A stretch of DNA of 64,000 bases from an uncultured bacterium (GCA_947383005.1 CANDBT010000006.1:80853-144852), one strand, 5' to 3'. Positions 26,142 through 35,812 are shown, numbered from the stretch's first letter. Numbers and translations: made by a program. Notes: generated by a model not told the origin, from the sequence alone.

Positions 26142-26163
26142 TAGCCTATGTTATGTTTTGCAA
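26142..26163 (-). promoter_or_regulatory. Candidate operator/promoter of permease copy 2
   Basis: Minus strand: TTGCAAAACATAACATA followed by GGCTATAT. It shares AACATA and GCTATAT, in similar order, with the region before permease copy 1. The -35 and -10 spacing is not standard, as expected for an activated promoter. Confidence 0.3.
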
Positions 26164-26207
26164 CTTTTTTGTCGAAATCACCGCAAAAATATAGTAAATA
26201 TTGGTAA

Positions 26208-26423
26208 TGGTTCAGAAGGATATTTTCTCCTTATGCAAAATTGTTTTCCCGCCTGCTCTCCAAGCCGGTGATCTGCCTGGATCAAGCCATGCTTAAGCAG
26301 GAGGCGGCAAAGGAAGGGAAAACAGCCATTTTGTGTACGTTTACCGGAAACGTGGAGACAACCAGGAACCTGTATTATTCTTGCTGCAGGGAATTAGGGC
26401 GGGAGGCTATTGGCGGCAAATAG
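26208..26423 (+). pseudogene. Remnant of an Asp/Glu-racemase-like gene
   Basis: An open stretch of about 70 codons without a proper start, reading KPVICLDQAMLKQEAAKEG then KTAILCTFTGNVETTRNLYY. Asp/Glu and hydantoin racemase-family proteins have a segment of the form KPVxxIDxxMxxxAxxxGxxIxVxxTxxxTxxxTxxL. Only that segment remains, with no catalytic Cys region. I infer a decayed fragment. The rest of 26060-26683 shows no gene. Confidence 0.4.
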
Positions 26424-26683
26424 GAACAACCAATATTGGGGGCATATTGGCAAATCATTTGGATCACGGGTATAAGGAGTACATAGGAAATTTTATATGG
26501 TTTACATATAAATCTATATATTTTACTTAAAGAAATGCAGCAATTAAAATTAGGAGAAGGATGCTCTTGGGTTAATGCTTGGAATATAATTTATTTCTGC
26601 CATCTGCAACAAATATCAGGCGTTACCGGGAGGGCTTTTGAATTTAAAAGGGGAAGGAGGATGGGGTTTAGGGAAAGGATGGT

Positions 26684-26735
26684 AACAGCCCGGGGTAACC
26701 GGACAGTTACCAAGGATGGCTGTTTTAGGGCCATC
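26684..26735 (+). promoter_or_regulatory. Mutually exclusive hairpins in the 2-HCT leader
   Basis: AACAGCC (26684-26690) pairs with GGCTGTT (26718-26724) enclosing GGTAAC/GTTACC. GATGGC (26715-26720) can instead pair with GCCATC (26730-26735). The two folds share bases, a pattern seen in attenuators. It lies about 100 bases before the transporter start. Confidence 0.35.
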
Positions 26736-26835
26736 TGTCTGTGACCAAAAAGGGGTAGTTGTCTGCAGAAACACCCTAATCATTTGGCGAATAAGTATGC
26801 TCGTGGGTATAAGATGGCAAAAGGAGGGTATGGAT

Positions 26836-28146
26836 ATGGAAACAAATGAAGTTGCAAAAAAGGAACTGAAGCTGGGAGGGCTTCCCTGGTGGCAGGCGAT
26901 TGTGGCGATTGTGCTCTGTGCGATTCCCATGTACTGGGGGATCCAGTCCAGCAGTATGGCGGGAACCCTGTGTTCGTGTTTCGCCCTGGCTGTAGTATTT
27001 AATGAGATTGGCGAGCGTTTGCCTATCTGGAACAATTACATCGGCGGCGGGCTTTTGATGGCCTTTTTCGGGGTGGCGGTCCTGAAATATTTCGGGCTGA
27101 TTCCGGAGGAGGCAATTACCAACATCAACAGCTTTGTGTCAGAGGATGCCAATTTTTTGGAGTTTTTTATTGTGATTCTGATTGTGGGTTCGGTGCTGGC
27201 CTTGGACCGCGATATTCTGCTGCGCTCCTTCGGCGGATATATTCCGGCGATTTTAGGCGGCCTGGTGGTGGCAAGTATCCTGGGTGTGGTCACGGGACTG
27301 ATTTTCGGGGTGTCCCCGGCAGACTCCATCATCAAGTACGTGCTTCCCATCATGGGCGGCGGCAATGGCGCGGGAGCGGTTCCCTTAAGTAATATTTATG
27401 AGACCGTGACCGGCGACGCGGCGGCCAATTACTATGGCTTTGCCATTATTATTCTGACCATTGCCAACATTTTTTCTATTATTGGCTCAGCGCTTTTAAA
27501 TACCATTGGCCAGAAGTACCCGGCTCTGACAGGAGACAAGAAAACCCTTCTGCGCAAGGGGGGAAGCATTACCCGGGATGATGCAAAGGTCAAAACTACC
27601 ATAGAAGATATGATGGGGGCGCTTCTGCTGGCGTTTGCCTGCTTCGCTGTGGGACGGATCATGAATAAGAAAATTTTGCCCACCATCGCGGGGGCGGCGA
27701 TCCATCAGTATGCATATCTGATTATTTTTGTGGTGATACTGGCAGCCACCGGCCTGATCCCGGCCAATGTACGGGCAGGGGCCAAGCGTCTGCAGAGCTT
27801 TATGTCAGGCGGCATGGGCATTATCATCATGGTCGGCATGGGCGCTGATTTTGATATTGCGGAGCTGTTCTCGGCCATGACTCCGGGAAATGTGCTCATG
27901 GCCCTGATGATTGTAGTCGGCGCTATCATCGGCGCAGGCGGAATCGGCTATCTGGTGGGCTTTTATCCGGTGGACTCGGCTCTCACAGCCGGACTTTGTA
28001 TGGCAAACCGCGGCGGAAACGGGGATCTGGCCTGCCTGGGCGCTGCAGACCGTATGGATCTGATTGCTTATGCACAGCTTTCCTCCCGTCTGGGTGGCGG
28101 AATCGTGCTGATTATCGCTTCCTTTATCTTCTCATTCTGGTTATAA
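26836..28146 (+). CDS. 2-hydroxycarboxylate transporter (CitS/CimH family)
   Basis: A protein of 436 residues from the ATG at 26836, which has AAGGAGGG 7 bases before it; longer starts to 26716 run through a structured leader. The 2-HCT hallmark Gly-rich re-entrant loops are present in both halves: PIMGGGNGAGAVPLSNIYE and CMANRGGNGDLACLGAADRM. The family imports citrate, malate or lactate-type 2-hydroxy acids with sodium or protons. The following genes (aldolase and four-carbon acid kinase) suggest uptake of a hydroxy acid such as tartrate, threonate or malate for catabolism. Its stop is 3 bases from the next gene. Confidence 0.93.
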   Translation: METNEVAKKELKLGGLPWWQAIVAIVLCAIPMYWGIQSSSMAGTLCSCFALAVVFNEIGERLPIWNNYIGGGLLMAFFGVAVLKYFGLIPEEAITNINSFVSEDANFLEFFIVILIVGSVLALDRDILLRSFGGYIPAILGGLVVASILGVVTGLIFGVSPADSIIKYVLPIMGGGNGAGAVPLSNIYETVTGDAAANYYGFAIIILTIANIFSIIGSALLNTIGQKYPALTGDKKTLLRKGGSITRDDAKVKTTIEDMMGALLLAFACFAVGRIMNKKILPTIAGAAIHQYAYLIIFVVILAATGLIPANVRAGAKRLQSFMSGGMGIIIMVGMGADFDIAELFSAMTPGNVLMALMIVVGAIIGAGGIGYLVGFYPVDSALTAGLCMANRGGNGDLACLGAADRMDLIAYAQLSSRLGGGIVLIIASFIFSFWL

Positions 28147-28149
28147 AAT

Positions 28150-28974
28150 ATGGTTGCTTATTTCCGGAAACAGAACAATTGTTTTATGGCTCTGGGAGCT
28201 TTGGTGGGATTTTTGGCTATATTTGAGGCAGGCCAGGCATGGCTGGTTTCCCAGGCTGGTTATATCCGGGGATTTCTGGCAATTCTTGCCGTATTTATGG
28301 GAGCGGTGGCAGGAAGGCTTGTGTCAGCATTTTTGGCAACAAGGCGGATTGCCCGGATCACGGCGCTCCTTTACCAGGAGGGGCAGCCAGAACTGTTTAT
28401 GGAGAAATTTGCAGGAATCCTGGCGAAAACGCCGAAGGGCACAGCAGAGTATGTGGACGGAAGCAATAAGATGGCCTATGCTTTGGAGGCTCTGGGAGAA
28501 TTTGACCGGGCCATGGAAATAGTGGACGGGCTGAGGCCGGAACAACTTCGGCTCCATTCCTTATCTTGCCAGGCCCTTACAGCCAATCAGCGGCTGCGGC
28601 TGTATCTTCTCAAGGGAGAGAGGTCCCTGGCCGGGGAGGAGCTGGTCCTCATGGCCGGGTTGTGGCAGCAGGCCAAGTGCAGGGCGCCGGTTCTGGCAGC
28701 TAATTTGAAGGAATGTGTATGGCTGGGAGAAAACTGGCTGAAAATTTTGATGGGGCAGAAAGCGGATGAGCAATATCTCCGCCAGGAGATAGCCTTGGCA
28801 AAAAACAGGATTCACAAGGGAGAAATGCTGGCCCTTCTGGGCCGGTACCTGCAGCAGCAGAGACGGGAAGATGAGGCAAGGGAACTTTTGGAGGAAGCCT
28901 GCGCCTGCGGGGAAGGGCTATATGCGGGACGGCTGGCCAGGGAAATGCTAGGCGGCAGCCATGTCCTATCATAG
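28150..28974 (+). CDS. Membrane protein with TPR-like cytoplasmic part
   Basis: A protein of 274 residues starting 3 bases after the transporter. Two N-terminal hydrophobic segments (about residues 12-31 and 40-65) are followed by a helical region in which pairs of helices recur (ALEALGEFDRAMEIVDGL, LLGRYLQQQRREDEARELL), like tetratricopeptide repeats. I do not recognise the family. The last codons, ...GSHVLS, come from a CTATCATAG repeat that also supplies the stop, so the original C terminus may have been longer. Its context in the 2-HCT operon gives no clear role. Confidence 0.65.
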   Translation: MVAYFRKQNNCFMALGALVGFLAIFEAGQAWLVSQAGYIRGFLAILAVFMGAVAGRLVSAFLATRRIARITALLYQEGQPELFMEKFAGILAKTPKGTAEYVDGSNKMAYALEALGEFDRAMEIVDGLRPEQLRLHSLSCQALTANQRLRLYLLKGERSLAGEELVLMAGLWQQAKCRAPVLAANLKECVWLGENWLKILMGQKADEQYLRQEIALAKNRIHKGEMLALLGRYLQQQRREDEARELLEEACACGEGLYAGRLAREMLGGSHVLS

Positions 28975-28987
28975 GAAAGTGCATCTT
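28967..28987. repeat. Half copy of the ATCATAGGA palindrome
   Basis: TATCATAGGAAAGTGCATCTT; the left arm matches the family and the right arm is decayed. The TAG inside is the stop codon of the gene at 28150. Confidence 0.55.
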
Positions 28988-29104
28988 AAAAAGTTATTTT
29001 CATGGAAAAATGAGGCAGGGGAGGTCAGGGACGGTTTCCCCTGCTTTTCGTATTGGATTTGTTTTTTCCGTTTCTGTATTGGACTGCAGGGAAAGGAGTA
29101 TAGG

Positions 29105-29752
29105 ATGGATAAGATAAAGCAGGAAATTATCAGGACAGGCAGATGGATTAAAGAACAGAAGCTGACCTGGGGGACATCGGGAAATATCAGCGCCCGGGAG
29201 GGCAGCATGGTGTATGTGACAGCCAGCGGGACGGTCATGGGGGATTTGAGGGAAGAGGATATTCTTGTCTGTGGCTTGGATGGAAGGGTTATAGATGGGG
29301 AAGGAAAGCCGTCAAAGGAGACGGGAATGCACCTGGAGGTATACCGCCGGCGGGAAGATGTGCAGGCGATCGTCCATAGCTCGCCTTTTTACAGCACTTT
29401 TTGTGCATGCAGTAATCTGGTATTGAAAACGAATCTTTTTATTGAATCGATGTATTATGACGAGGCGGTAAAGTATGTACCTTACTTTCACGCAGGAAGC
29501 AAAGAACTGGCGGAAGCAGTCCGGGATATCTGCGGCCAGTGCCATGTGATTTTGATGGAGCATCATGGGATTTTGGCGTATGATAAAAATTTGGCGGAGT
29601 GCAGGGCAGCCTTGGAAGTGACGGAAAACGTGTGCAAAATGAATGTCCTGGCCCAGATGGGTGGGATAGCTTTGCAGGAAGTCCCTGCGGAAACGGTGAA
29701 AGATTTTTTGGAAGGCGGATATTATAAAAAGAGGAGGATACAAAATGGATAA
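29105..29752 (+). CDS. Class II aldolase/adducin-family enzyme
   Basis: A protein of 215 residues, chosen start at 29105 with AAAGGAG upstream. It begins like fuculose-phosphate aldolases (EIIRTGRWIKEQKLTWGTSGN) with the phosphate-binding GNIS, and has EHHGILAY with the third zinc His. At the first zinc motif the usual HxH is VHSSPFYSTF: the second His is Ser. Relatives such as OtnC/YgbL decarboxylate 3-oxo-tetronate 4-phosphate in partnership with a DUF1537 kinase, which is the next gene here (8-base overlap). The altered zinc ligand could mean changed chemistry. The dehydrogenase expected in the pathway is not in the window. Confidence 0.85.
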   Translation: MDKIKQEIIRTGRWIKEQKLTWGTSGNISAREGSMVYVTASGTVMGDLREEDILVCGLDGRVIDGEGKPSKETGMHLEVYRRREDVQAIVHSSPFYSTFCACSNLVLKTNLFIESMYYDEAVKYVPYFHAGSKELAEAVRDICGQCHVILMEHHGILAYDKNLAECRAALEVTENVCKMNVLAQMGGIALQEVPAETVKDFLEGGYYKKRRIQNG

Positions 29753-31045
29753 TATATGGCTGGGAATCGTGGCAGATGATTTTACCGGGGCTTCCGATGC
29801 CGCCTCCTTTTTAGTGGAGGCGGGAGTCCCCACAATCTTGTTTAACGGGATTTCGGAGCAGATGCCGGAATTGGATGAAGGCTGCGCAGCGCTGGTGGTG
29901 GCGTTAAAGACAAGGACTATGCCGGCGGCGGATGCGGTAAAAGAAAGCATGGATGCGTTTCGGTGGCTGAAGGCTATGGGAGCGGAAAAACTGTATTTAA
30001 AATATTGTTCTACTTTTGATTCCACAAAAGAGGGGAATATAGGGCCGGTGGTGGACGCGGTGCTTAAAGAGTACCAAATTCCCTACACGGTTCTGTGCCC
30101 GTCCCTGCCAGTTAATGGAAGAACAGTCAAAAGCGGGAAATTATACGTGAATGGGATTTTGTTGGAAGAAAGCCATATGAAGGATCATCCCCTGACCCCT
30201 ATGAGGGAGTCGGACGTGGGGAAATTGATGGAAGCCCAGGGAAACTACCAAACCCTGAAACTGAAAATCGGCCAGGGGGAAGAGAGCTGGAAACAGCAGA
30301 TTCGGGACATGGAGGAAAAAGAAGGGCATTTTTATGTGATTCCCGACTATTTTGAAGACAGCCATGGAGATTGGATAGCCAGGGCATTTTGGGATCTGCC
30401 GTTTTTCACCGGCGGTTCCGGGTTGGCAGGAGCGCTGGGCAGAATCTGCGCAACGCAGATTGCCGGGAGCCGGAAAAAGGAAGGAAACGCGGGAAAAGAG
30501 GAACAGGGATTCCAGGCAGGCGGGCAGGAAATAGCCAGCCAGTCTCTTTTGCTGGCTGGCAGTTGTTCCGCCGTCACCCTGGCCCAGATTGAAGACTATC
30601 GGGAAAAAGGCTACCCGGCATTTTGCATCGAACCGGAAAAACTGTTGGACAATACCCTGACCGGGGATCAAATAGGGGACTGGATTTGGGAGACGGGAAG
30701 CAAGGGGCTGGTGTATAGTTCCGCAGCGCCGGAGAGTATCAAAAAGACCCAGGAGATGGGCAAGGAACGGGTTGCCGCACGGATAGAAGAAACTTTGTCA
30801 GAACTGGCGAGGCAGTCGGTGGCCCGGGGATATGGCATCGTGGTTGTTGCCGGCGGTGAAACTTCCGGGGCAGTGACCAGGGGGCTGGTTACCAGGCATT
30901 TAGAATCGGGCCCAGTGTGGCGCCGGGAGTTCCCGTCATGACACCGCTGGAAAATAAAGAGGTGAGGCTGGTGTTAAAGTCCGGGAATTTTGGCCAGAGG
31001 GATTTTTTTGAGAGGGCTTTGCGTGTGGCTGGCGGGACTTTCTGA
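29745..31045 (+). pseudogene. Four-carbon acid sugar kinase (DUF1537), frameshifted near the 3' end
   Basis: The frame starts GIVADDFTGASDAASFLVEA, the signature of the DUF1537/OtnK kinases that phosphorylate threonate- or erythronate-type acids, and holds FFTGGSGLAGALG and VVVAGGETSGAV. At about 30885-30900 the reading changes: frame 1 stops at 30941 (398 residues), while the frame one base back reads AFRIGPSVAPGVPVMTPLEN and KSGNFGQRDFFERAL to a stop at 31045. Together they give a normal-length protein, so one base (probably a G in ACCAGGGC) is missing. As read, the kinase lacks its C-terminal nucleotide-binding end. A low-complexity insert (GSRKKEGNAGKEEQG) lies in the middle. Confidence 0.85.
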
Positions 31046-31158
31046 GCTACTACAGCGCTGGTTGAACTCGTATAGCGTTGCATTAATTCTCGGGTAATCC
31101 GTACTTGCTGTTTACTTCAAGATGGAATTCCTTGTTCAAAAATCTTCACGCTGAAGGG

Positions 31159-31194
31159 GAGGCCGGAAAGTTTCAACAATTACTTTCTGGCCTC
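31159..31194. terminator. Hairpin after the kinase gene
   Basis: GAGGCCGGAAAG (31159-31170) pairs with CTTTCTGGCCTC (31183-31194) with one G-T pair. There is no clear T tract on the plus side; ATTTTTG lies past it on the minus side, so it may end the LysR transcript instead. Confidence 0.45.
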
Positions 31195-31231
31195 CTCTTC
31201 AGACACTAAAAGAAATTTTAGCCAGCATTGT

Positions 31232-32110
31232 TTACATCAAAGAAAAGTCCCACATACGGATTTCATGAAGAAAATTTTGGATCATTGGCTCTTGTTCCCG
31301 CTGGCGGTTGTAGATCAGGTAGCAGTTGCGGGAAACCGGGGAGCCGTCCATATAATAGATCGGCGTCGCACACAGGCCGTGATTTTCAAAAAAATGTTTT
31401 CCCCGATAAAACATCAGGCTGTAGCATAGGCTTTTTTTTATTATTTGCAGGGCAAGTTCCCCATTGTGAGCTTTAAAGCAAAAGGTTGGAGGATCGGCAT
31501 AATGTTCATCCCACCAGTTTTGCATGACCTGTTGGGAATGTTTGTTATGATTGCTGACAATACAGGGAATTTCCGGGAGGCTGGCCAGGTCTACAGGGGT
31601 TTTGGAAACCACATAGCAAGGTTCTGTGCGGAGCAGGTGTTTGGAAATCTGGCTGGAGTAAACTTGCGAGCAGATAAAACCAAAATCCAGCTTGTTTTGA
31701 ATAATCAGGTCAATGGTATACTCACTGATATGGTCGGCAATATCTGCATGCAGGTGTGGGAATTTCTTGGAAAACTCTGTAAAGAACCCGGGAATTACAT
31801 AATTGGCAATAGAAAGGCTGATACCGATACGGATAGTCGCCGGTTGCGGCTGAGGAGTGTCATTCAGGTGCGTTTTTAATTCCTGGGTCAATTGCAGAAT
31901 TTGATTGGCATATTTTACAGCAAGTTCTCCTTTGGGCGTAAAAGTAATTCCCTTTGTGTGCCGCAAGAGAAGCTGGGCACCCAGTTCTTCCTCCATTTTC
32001 TGTATTCGCTTGGTCAGGGTGGGCTGGGACAGAAAAAACAGGTTTGCCGTTTTGGTTATGTTTTTGTTTTGATACAAAGTGGAAAGGATTTTCCAATCGC
32101 TATCCCTCAT
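31232..32110 (-). CDS. LysR-family transcription regulator
   Basis: A protein of 292 residues. The N-terminal winged helix reads NITKTANLFFLSQPTLTKRI and QKMEEELGAQLLLRHTKG, followed by a two-lobe periplasmic-binding-like effector domain (TIRIGISLSIANYVIPGF...). It is divergent from the ABC binding-protein gene at 32307, with a 196-base gap that should hold its operator, and is the likely regulator of the importer operon. The effector is unknown. Confidence 0.92.
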   Translation of the reverse strand: MRDSDWKILSTLYQNKNITKTANLFFLSQPTLTKRIQKMEEELGAQLLLRHTKGITFTPKGELAVKYANQILQLTQELKTHLNDTPQPQPATIRIGISLSIANYVIPGFFTEFSKKFPHLHADIADHISEYTIDLIIQNKLDFGFICSQVYSSQISKHLLRTEPCYVVSKTPVDLASLPEIPCIVSNHNKHSQQVMQNWWDEHYADPPTFCFKAHNGELALQIIKKSLCYSLMFYRGKHFFENHGLCATPIYYMDGSPVSRNCYLIYNRQREQEPMIQNFLHEIRMWDFSLM

Positions 32111-32306
32111 TATTTATCCTCCATAAGAGAGAGCCATTCATTTTTTCTATGGCAAAATTCCCATTTTTTGAATTTTACACAAAAACAGAAATGTTATATG
32201 ATAGTTACATATCGAAAATGATGAAAGTATGGATTCGTTATATTCTTTATTTTAATCTCAGCAATTGCTTTTGTCAATGGATAAAAAACACAAGGAGGAT
32301 TTCGGT

Positions 32307-33955
32307 ATGAAAAGAAAAACAATGGCAGGGATAATGGCAATATTGATGGCGGTTTCTGGTTTGGCCGGATGCGGGGGTTCAGGCAGCCAGGGAAATTCGG
32401 GGGAAAGCAGTAAAACCGAAAGCAGCGCAGCGGGCGCCGGGGCAGCCATTGAAGCAGCAAAGGAAAAGGGCGCCGGGGATGAACTGGCAAAACCAAAAGG
32501 GAAAATACTGACGGCTGCCATTGCCGCTCAGGAGCATGAGGATCGCATCGGTATGGTGCAGCCGATTGCTAATAACGACGCCATGCGGGGAATCATGCCA
32601 GGGATTGAGGATTTATTCCACTACAATTCGGGAAAAGTAGAAGGATGGCTGATCGATGAGTGGACCGTATCTGAGGACGGGATGGAGTACAACTGGCATG
32701 TGCGGGAGGGAGTCAAATTCCATGATGGCTCCGAATTGACAGCAGAAGTGGTGCGGTGGAATTTGCAGTATGCCTTGGATAACGGGGTTACGGCGATACC
32801 GATTCAGTCGATGGAAGTGGTGGATAGCCATAATCTGAAGGTGGTTTTGTCAGAGAAAAATCCACTGTTTTTGGATACCCTGGCAACTGGCCTGTTTGGC
32901 TTTGTATATTCCCAAGAGGCTTATGAGAAGAATGGTGTTATAAAAATCCGGTCGGCACAGGTGCATACCGGTTTGGTTCGTGGGAGCAGGGAACACAATT
33001 AAGCTGGGTGGCAAATGAAGATTATTGGGGTGACGGCCCCTATCTGGACGGTATTACCTTTAAATGGTTTGAGAGTAAGGCGACGGCCATCGCTTCCTAC
33101 ATCAACGGAGATATCCAGGTATTGTTTGATTCAGATTTGGATATATACAAGGAGGTGCTTCCGTCCTTACATGAAGCAGATGCCGAGCAGGTGCTTTCCA
33201 AGACGCCAAATAATATTTTCTATATCTGGATGGACGGCAATGACGAAAATTCTCCTTTCCATGATGTACGGGTCCGCCAGGCATTCTGCCATGCTATTGA
33301 TACCGATGCGATTGTGAATGACTTGTTTGAAGGTTTCCGCAGAAAGACCACCAACCAGCCGTCCTATGAAGGGAGCATCTACTATAATGATGAGATTGTG
33401 GGCTATGGATATGATCCGGAGAAGGCAAAGCAGCTATTGGATGAGGCTGGTTATCCGGATGGTTTTTCCTACACGATCCAATGCCGCAATGGTACGCCCT
33501 ATGATGCTTATGTCCCGGCGGTACAGGCTTATGCGGCGGCAGTAGGCATTAACCTGGAGGTGAATTATCTGGAAGGGACGGCCTTTAACGCTGTGATGTA
33601 TGATAGCTTTGCAGGAACATTGTTCACCAACCCGGCATCCTTTGCCCCTAATGAATTCGGCCGCATGCGGGAGCGTTTTTCCAAGGGGAATATTGAGAGC
33701 TTTGGATATAAGGATATCTATTTCAGCGATAAATATTTTGACTATTTTGAACAGGCCAAGAATCAGGGTATGGCTGAAGAAGCGGCACGATATTATCAGT
33801 TGGCCATGAAAGAGGCTATTGACACCGATTGTTCCTTCATGGTGCTGTATGCTGACCATTCTTGCACGATGAAGTATCATTTTGTGGAGGACAGCGGTGT
33901 GGATGTGGCGCCCAATAACCAGTGGTTCCCCAATGCCGTAAAATTCGTGGAATAA
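32307..33955 (+). pseudogene. Peptide/nickel-type ABC binding lipoprotein, frameshifted
   Basis: From the ATG at 32307 (AAGGAGG upstream) the product has a lipoprotein signal ending VSGLAGC, then the solute-binding domain family 5 start: IEDLFHYNSGKVEGWLIDEW, HVREGVKFHDGSELTAEVV. At about 32942-32946 the frame is lost in a run of five A: frame 1 reads KIRSAQVHTG and stops at 33002, whereas the frame one base back reads NPVGTGAYRFGSWEQGTQL and WVANEDYWGDGPYLDGITF, the expected continuation, to 33955. One A is missing from the run. It may be a real frameshift, a homopolymer error or slippage. It is the first gene of the importer operon 32307-37831. Confidence 0.88.
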
Positions 33956-33994
33956 AGGTGGGAATACAGCAGAAAAGATGGGAGGGATAAGAAA

Positions 33995-34945
33995 TTGGCC
34001 AAGTATATAACCGCAAAGGTGGCGCAGGCAGCCGTAGTGTTGTTTATTATCGGGTTTGCAACATTTATGTTGTTGAGTTACATGCCTGGGGATATGGCAA
34101 CTGCCATGGCTGGTGATGCAACCCCGGAGCAGGTAGCGGCCATGCGTACGGAGATGGGGTTGGACCGTCCGATTATTGTGCAGTTTTCGAGTTGGCTGGG
34201 GAAAGCAATACAAGGAGATTTTGGATATTCCTATTATTATAACGACCAGGTGATCCATGTGGTTTTAAAGCCTTTGGAGCGTACAATGATCCTGGGGACG
34301 GTTTCTCTGGCGGTCAGCTTTGCCGTGGGAATTTTTCTGGGCATGGTTTCTGCCGTATATCGGGGGAAATGGCTGGATGATTTGATTTCTATTGTGGCCA
34401 ATATGGGAATTGCGGCGCCCCAGTTCTGGATCGGCATTATCCTAATCTATATGCTGGCTATGAATAATGGAATCTTTCCCATAGAAGGTTATATCGATCC
34501 TTATGTAAATTTGAAAGAGTTTCTGCGATGCAGCGCCTTGCCGGTGGCAACTCTGGCAATCCCGTCAGTGGCGGCGATTGCCAGGCAAGCCCGCTCGGCA
34601 GTATTGGAGACCATTGGCCAGGATTATGTCCGGACAGCCCGGGCCAAAGGGCTGGCGCAGACGGCAATTTAAAGCAAGCATGTCCTGAAAAATGCCCTGA
34701 TGCCGGTGATTACGCTATTAGGGCTACGAATACGCCTGATTTTTGGAGGTTCTGTCATCGTAGAGCAGATTTTTAACATCAATGGAATGGGGCGGGTCAT
34801 GTCCAAGGCAATTACCATGCAGGACACCAATGTGGCACAATGCTGTGTGCTGATTATTGGTATTGTAGTGATTTTGTCCACACTGTTGATTGATATTTTG
34901 TATGGCGTGATTGACCCGCGTATCCGTGACCGAAAGGGGGTATAG
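33995..34945 (+). pseudogene. ABC permease (DppB/OppB type) with in-frame stop
   Basis: A TTG start at 33995 with GGGAGGG upstream. The frame encodes KYITAKVAQAAVVLFIIGFA, PGDMATAMAGD and the permease signature RQARSAVLETIGQDYVRTAR then AKGLAQTAI, and is cut by TAA at 34670-34672. The same frame goes on directly with SKHVLKNALMPVITLLG and GSVIVEQIFNINGMGR to 34945, which is the normal second half of this family. The lesion is thus a nonsense change in a conserved stretch, not a shift. As read the permease would lack about 90 residues and the last membrane helices. Confidence 0.9.
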
Positions 34946-34950
34946 AGAGG

Positions 34951-35799
34951 ATGAAAAAGAGGGCAGGCGAGTTTCTTTCCCTGATGTATGCCAGAAAATT
35001 GGTATTTGCTTGTTTTGTGGTGATTCTTCTGATTGTGCTGATAGCAATATTTGCCCCGTTTTTGACCCGGCATGGGCCTTATGACATTGATCTGAAAAAC
35101 CGTCTGGCTGGATGTACGGCAGATCATCTGCTGGGAACGGACAACCAGGGGCGGGATTTGCTGACGAGGATGTTTTATGGTACCCGGTCGGCTCTGCTGA
35201 TTGCAGCGGCCTCTATTGTAGTTGGCGGGGCTATCGGGGTGTTTTTGGGTATGGTTGCCGGTTATTTTGGAAATTGGGCAGATTATCTGATCATGCGTTT
35301 TACGGAGACTCTTCTGGCTGTTCCGGGGATTGTGCTTTCTATGGCAGTGATGCTGGTTCTTGGCCAGAGTACCTGGAATTTGGTGTTTGCCATCGCCATC
35401 TCGACGATCCCTACCTATATCCGTGTTATGCGGAGCCAGGTTATGAGCGTGAAAACGGCAGACTATATTGCTTCCTGCCGGATTCAGGGAGGGACAGACT
35501 GGCATATTATGGCCCGGCATGTGCTGCCTAATGCGATCTCACCGATTATTGTTACCGCTACCATGAATATTGGCAATTCGATTTTAAGCGAAGCGACTTT
35601 AAGTTTTCTGGGATTGGGTATCCCTGTGCCCCAGGCCGCCTGGGGGTCGATGGTTAGTGAAGGATTTGCGATTTTGAGGTCAAATCCAAGGCTTTCCATC
35701 GTGCCGGGCTGTGCGATCTTGATCGTGGTGTTGGCCTTTAATATTTTTGGTGACGGTATCCGTGATATTTTAGATCCAAGGATTAAAAATAATATCTGA
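34951..35799 (+). CDS. ABC permease (DppC/OppC type)
   Basis: A protein of 282 residues, 5 bases after the disrupted first permease. It has the N-terminal helix of the DppC group (LVFACFVVILLIVLIAIFAP), then GTDNQGRDLLTRMFYGTRSA and the EAA-loop YIASCRIQGGTDWHIMARHV followed by LPNAISPIIV, which contacts the ATPase. It is intact. Together with the fused ATPase it would complete a di/oligopeptide or nickel importer if the upstream two genes are functional. Confidence 0.93.
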   Translation: MKKRAGEFLSLMYARKLVFACFVVILLIVLIAIFAPFLTRHGPYDIDLKNRLAGCTADHLLGTDNQGRDLLTRMFYGTRSALLIAAASIVVGGAIGVFLGMVAGYFGNWADYLIMRFTETLLAVPGIVLSMAVMLVLGQSTWNLVFAIAISTIPTYIRVMRSQVMSVKTADYIASCRIQGGTDWHIMARHVLPNAISPIIVTATMNIGNSILSEATLSFLGLGIPVPQAAWGSMVSEGFAILRSNPRLSIVPGCAILIVVLAFNIFGDGIRDILDPRIKNNI

Positions 35800-35812
35800 A
35801 AGGGGTGGGAGC

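Noticed and set aside
34670-34672. Recoded stop codon (readthrough or unusual amino acid) in the permease
   Set aside because: TAA is not a known recoding codon for selenocysteine or pyrrolysine, no recoding structure is seen, and two neighbours are also broken.
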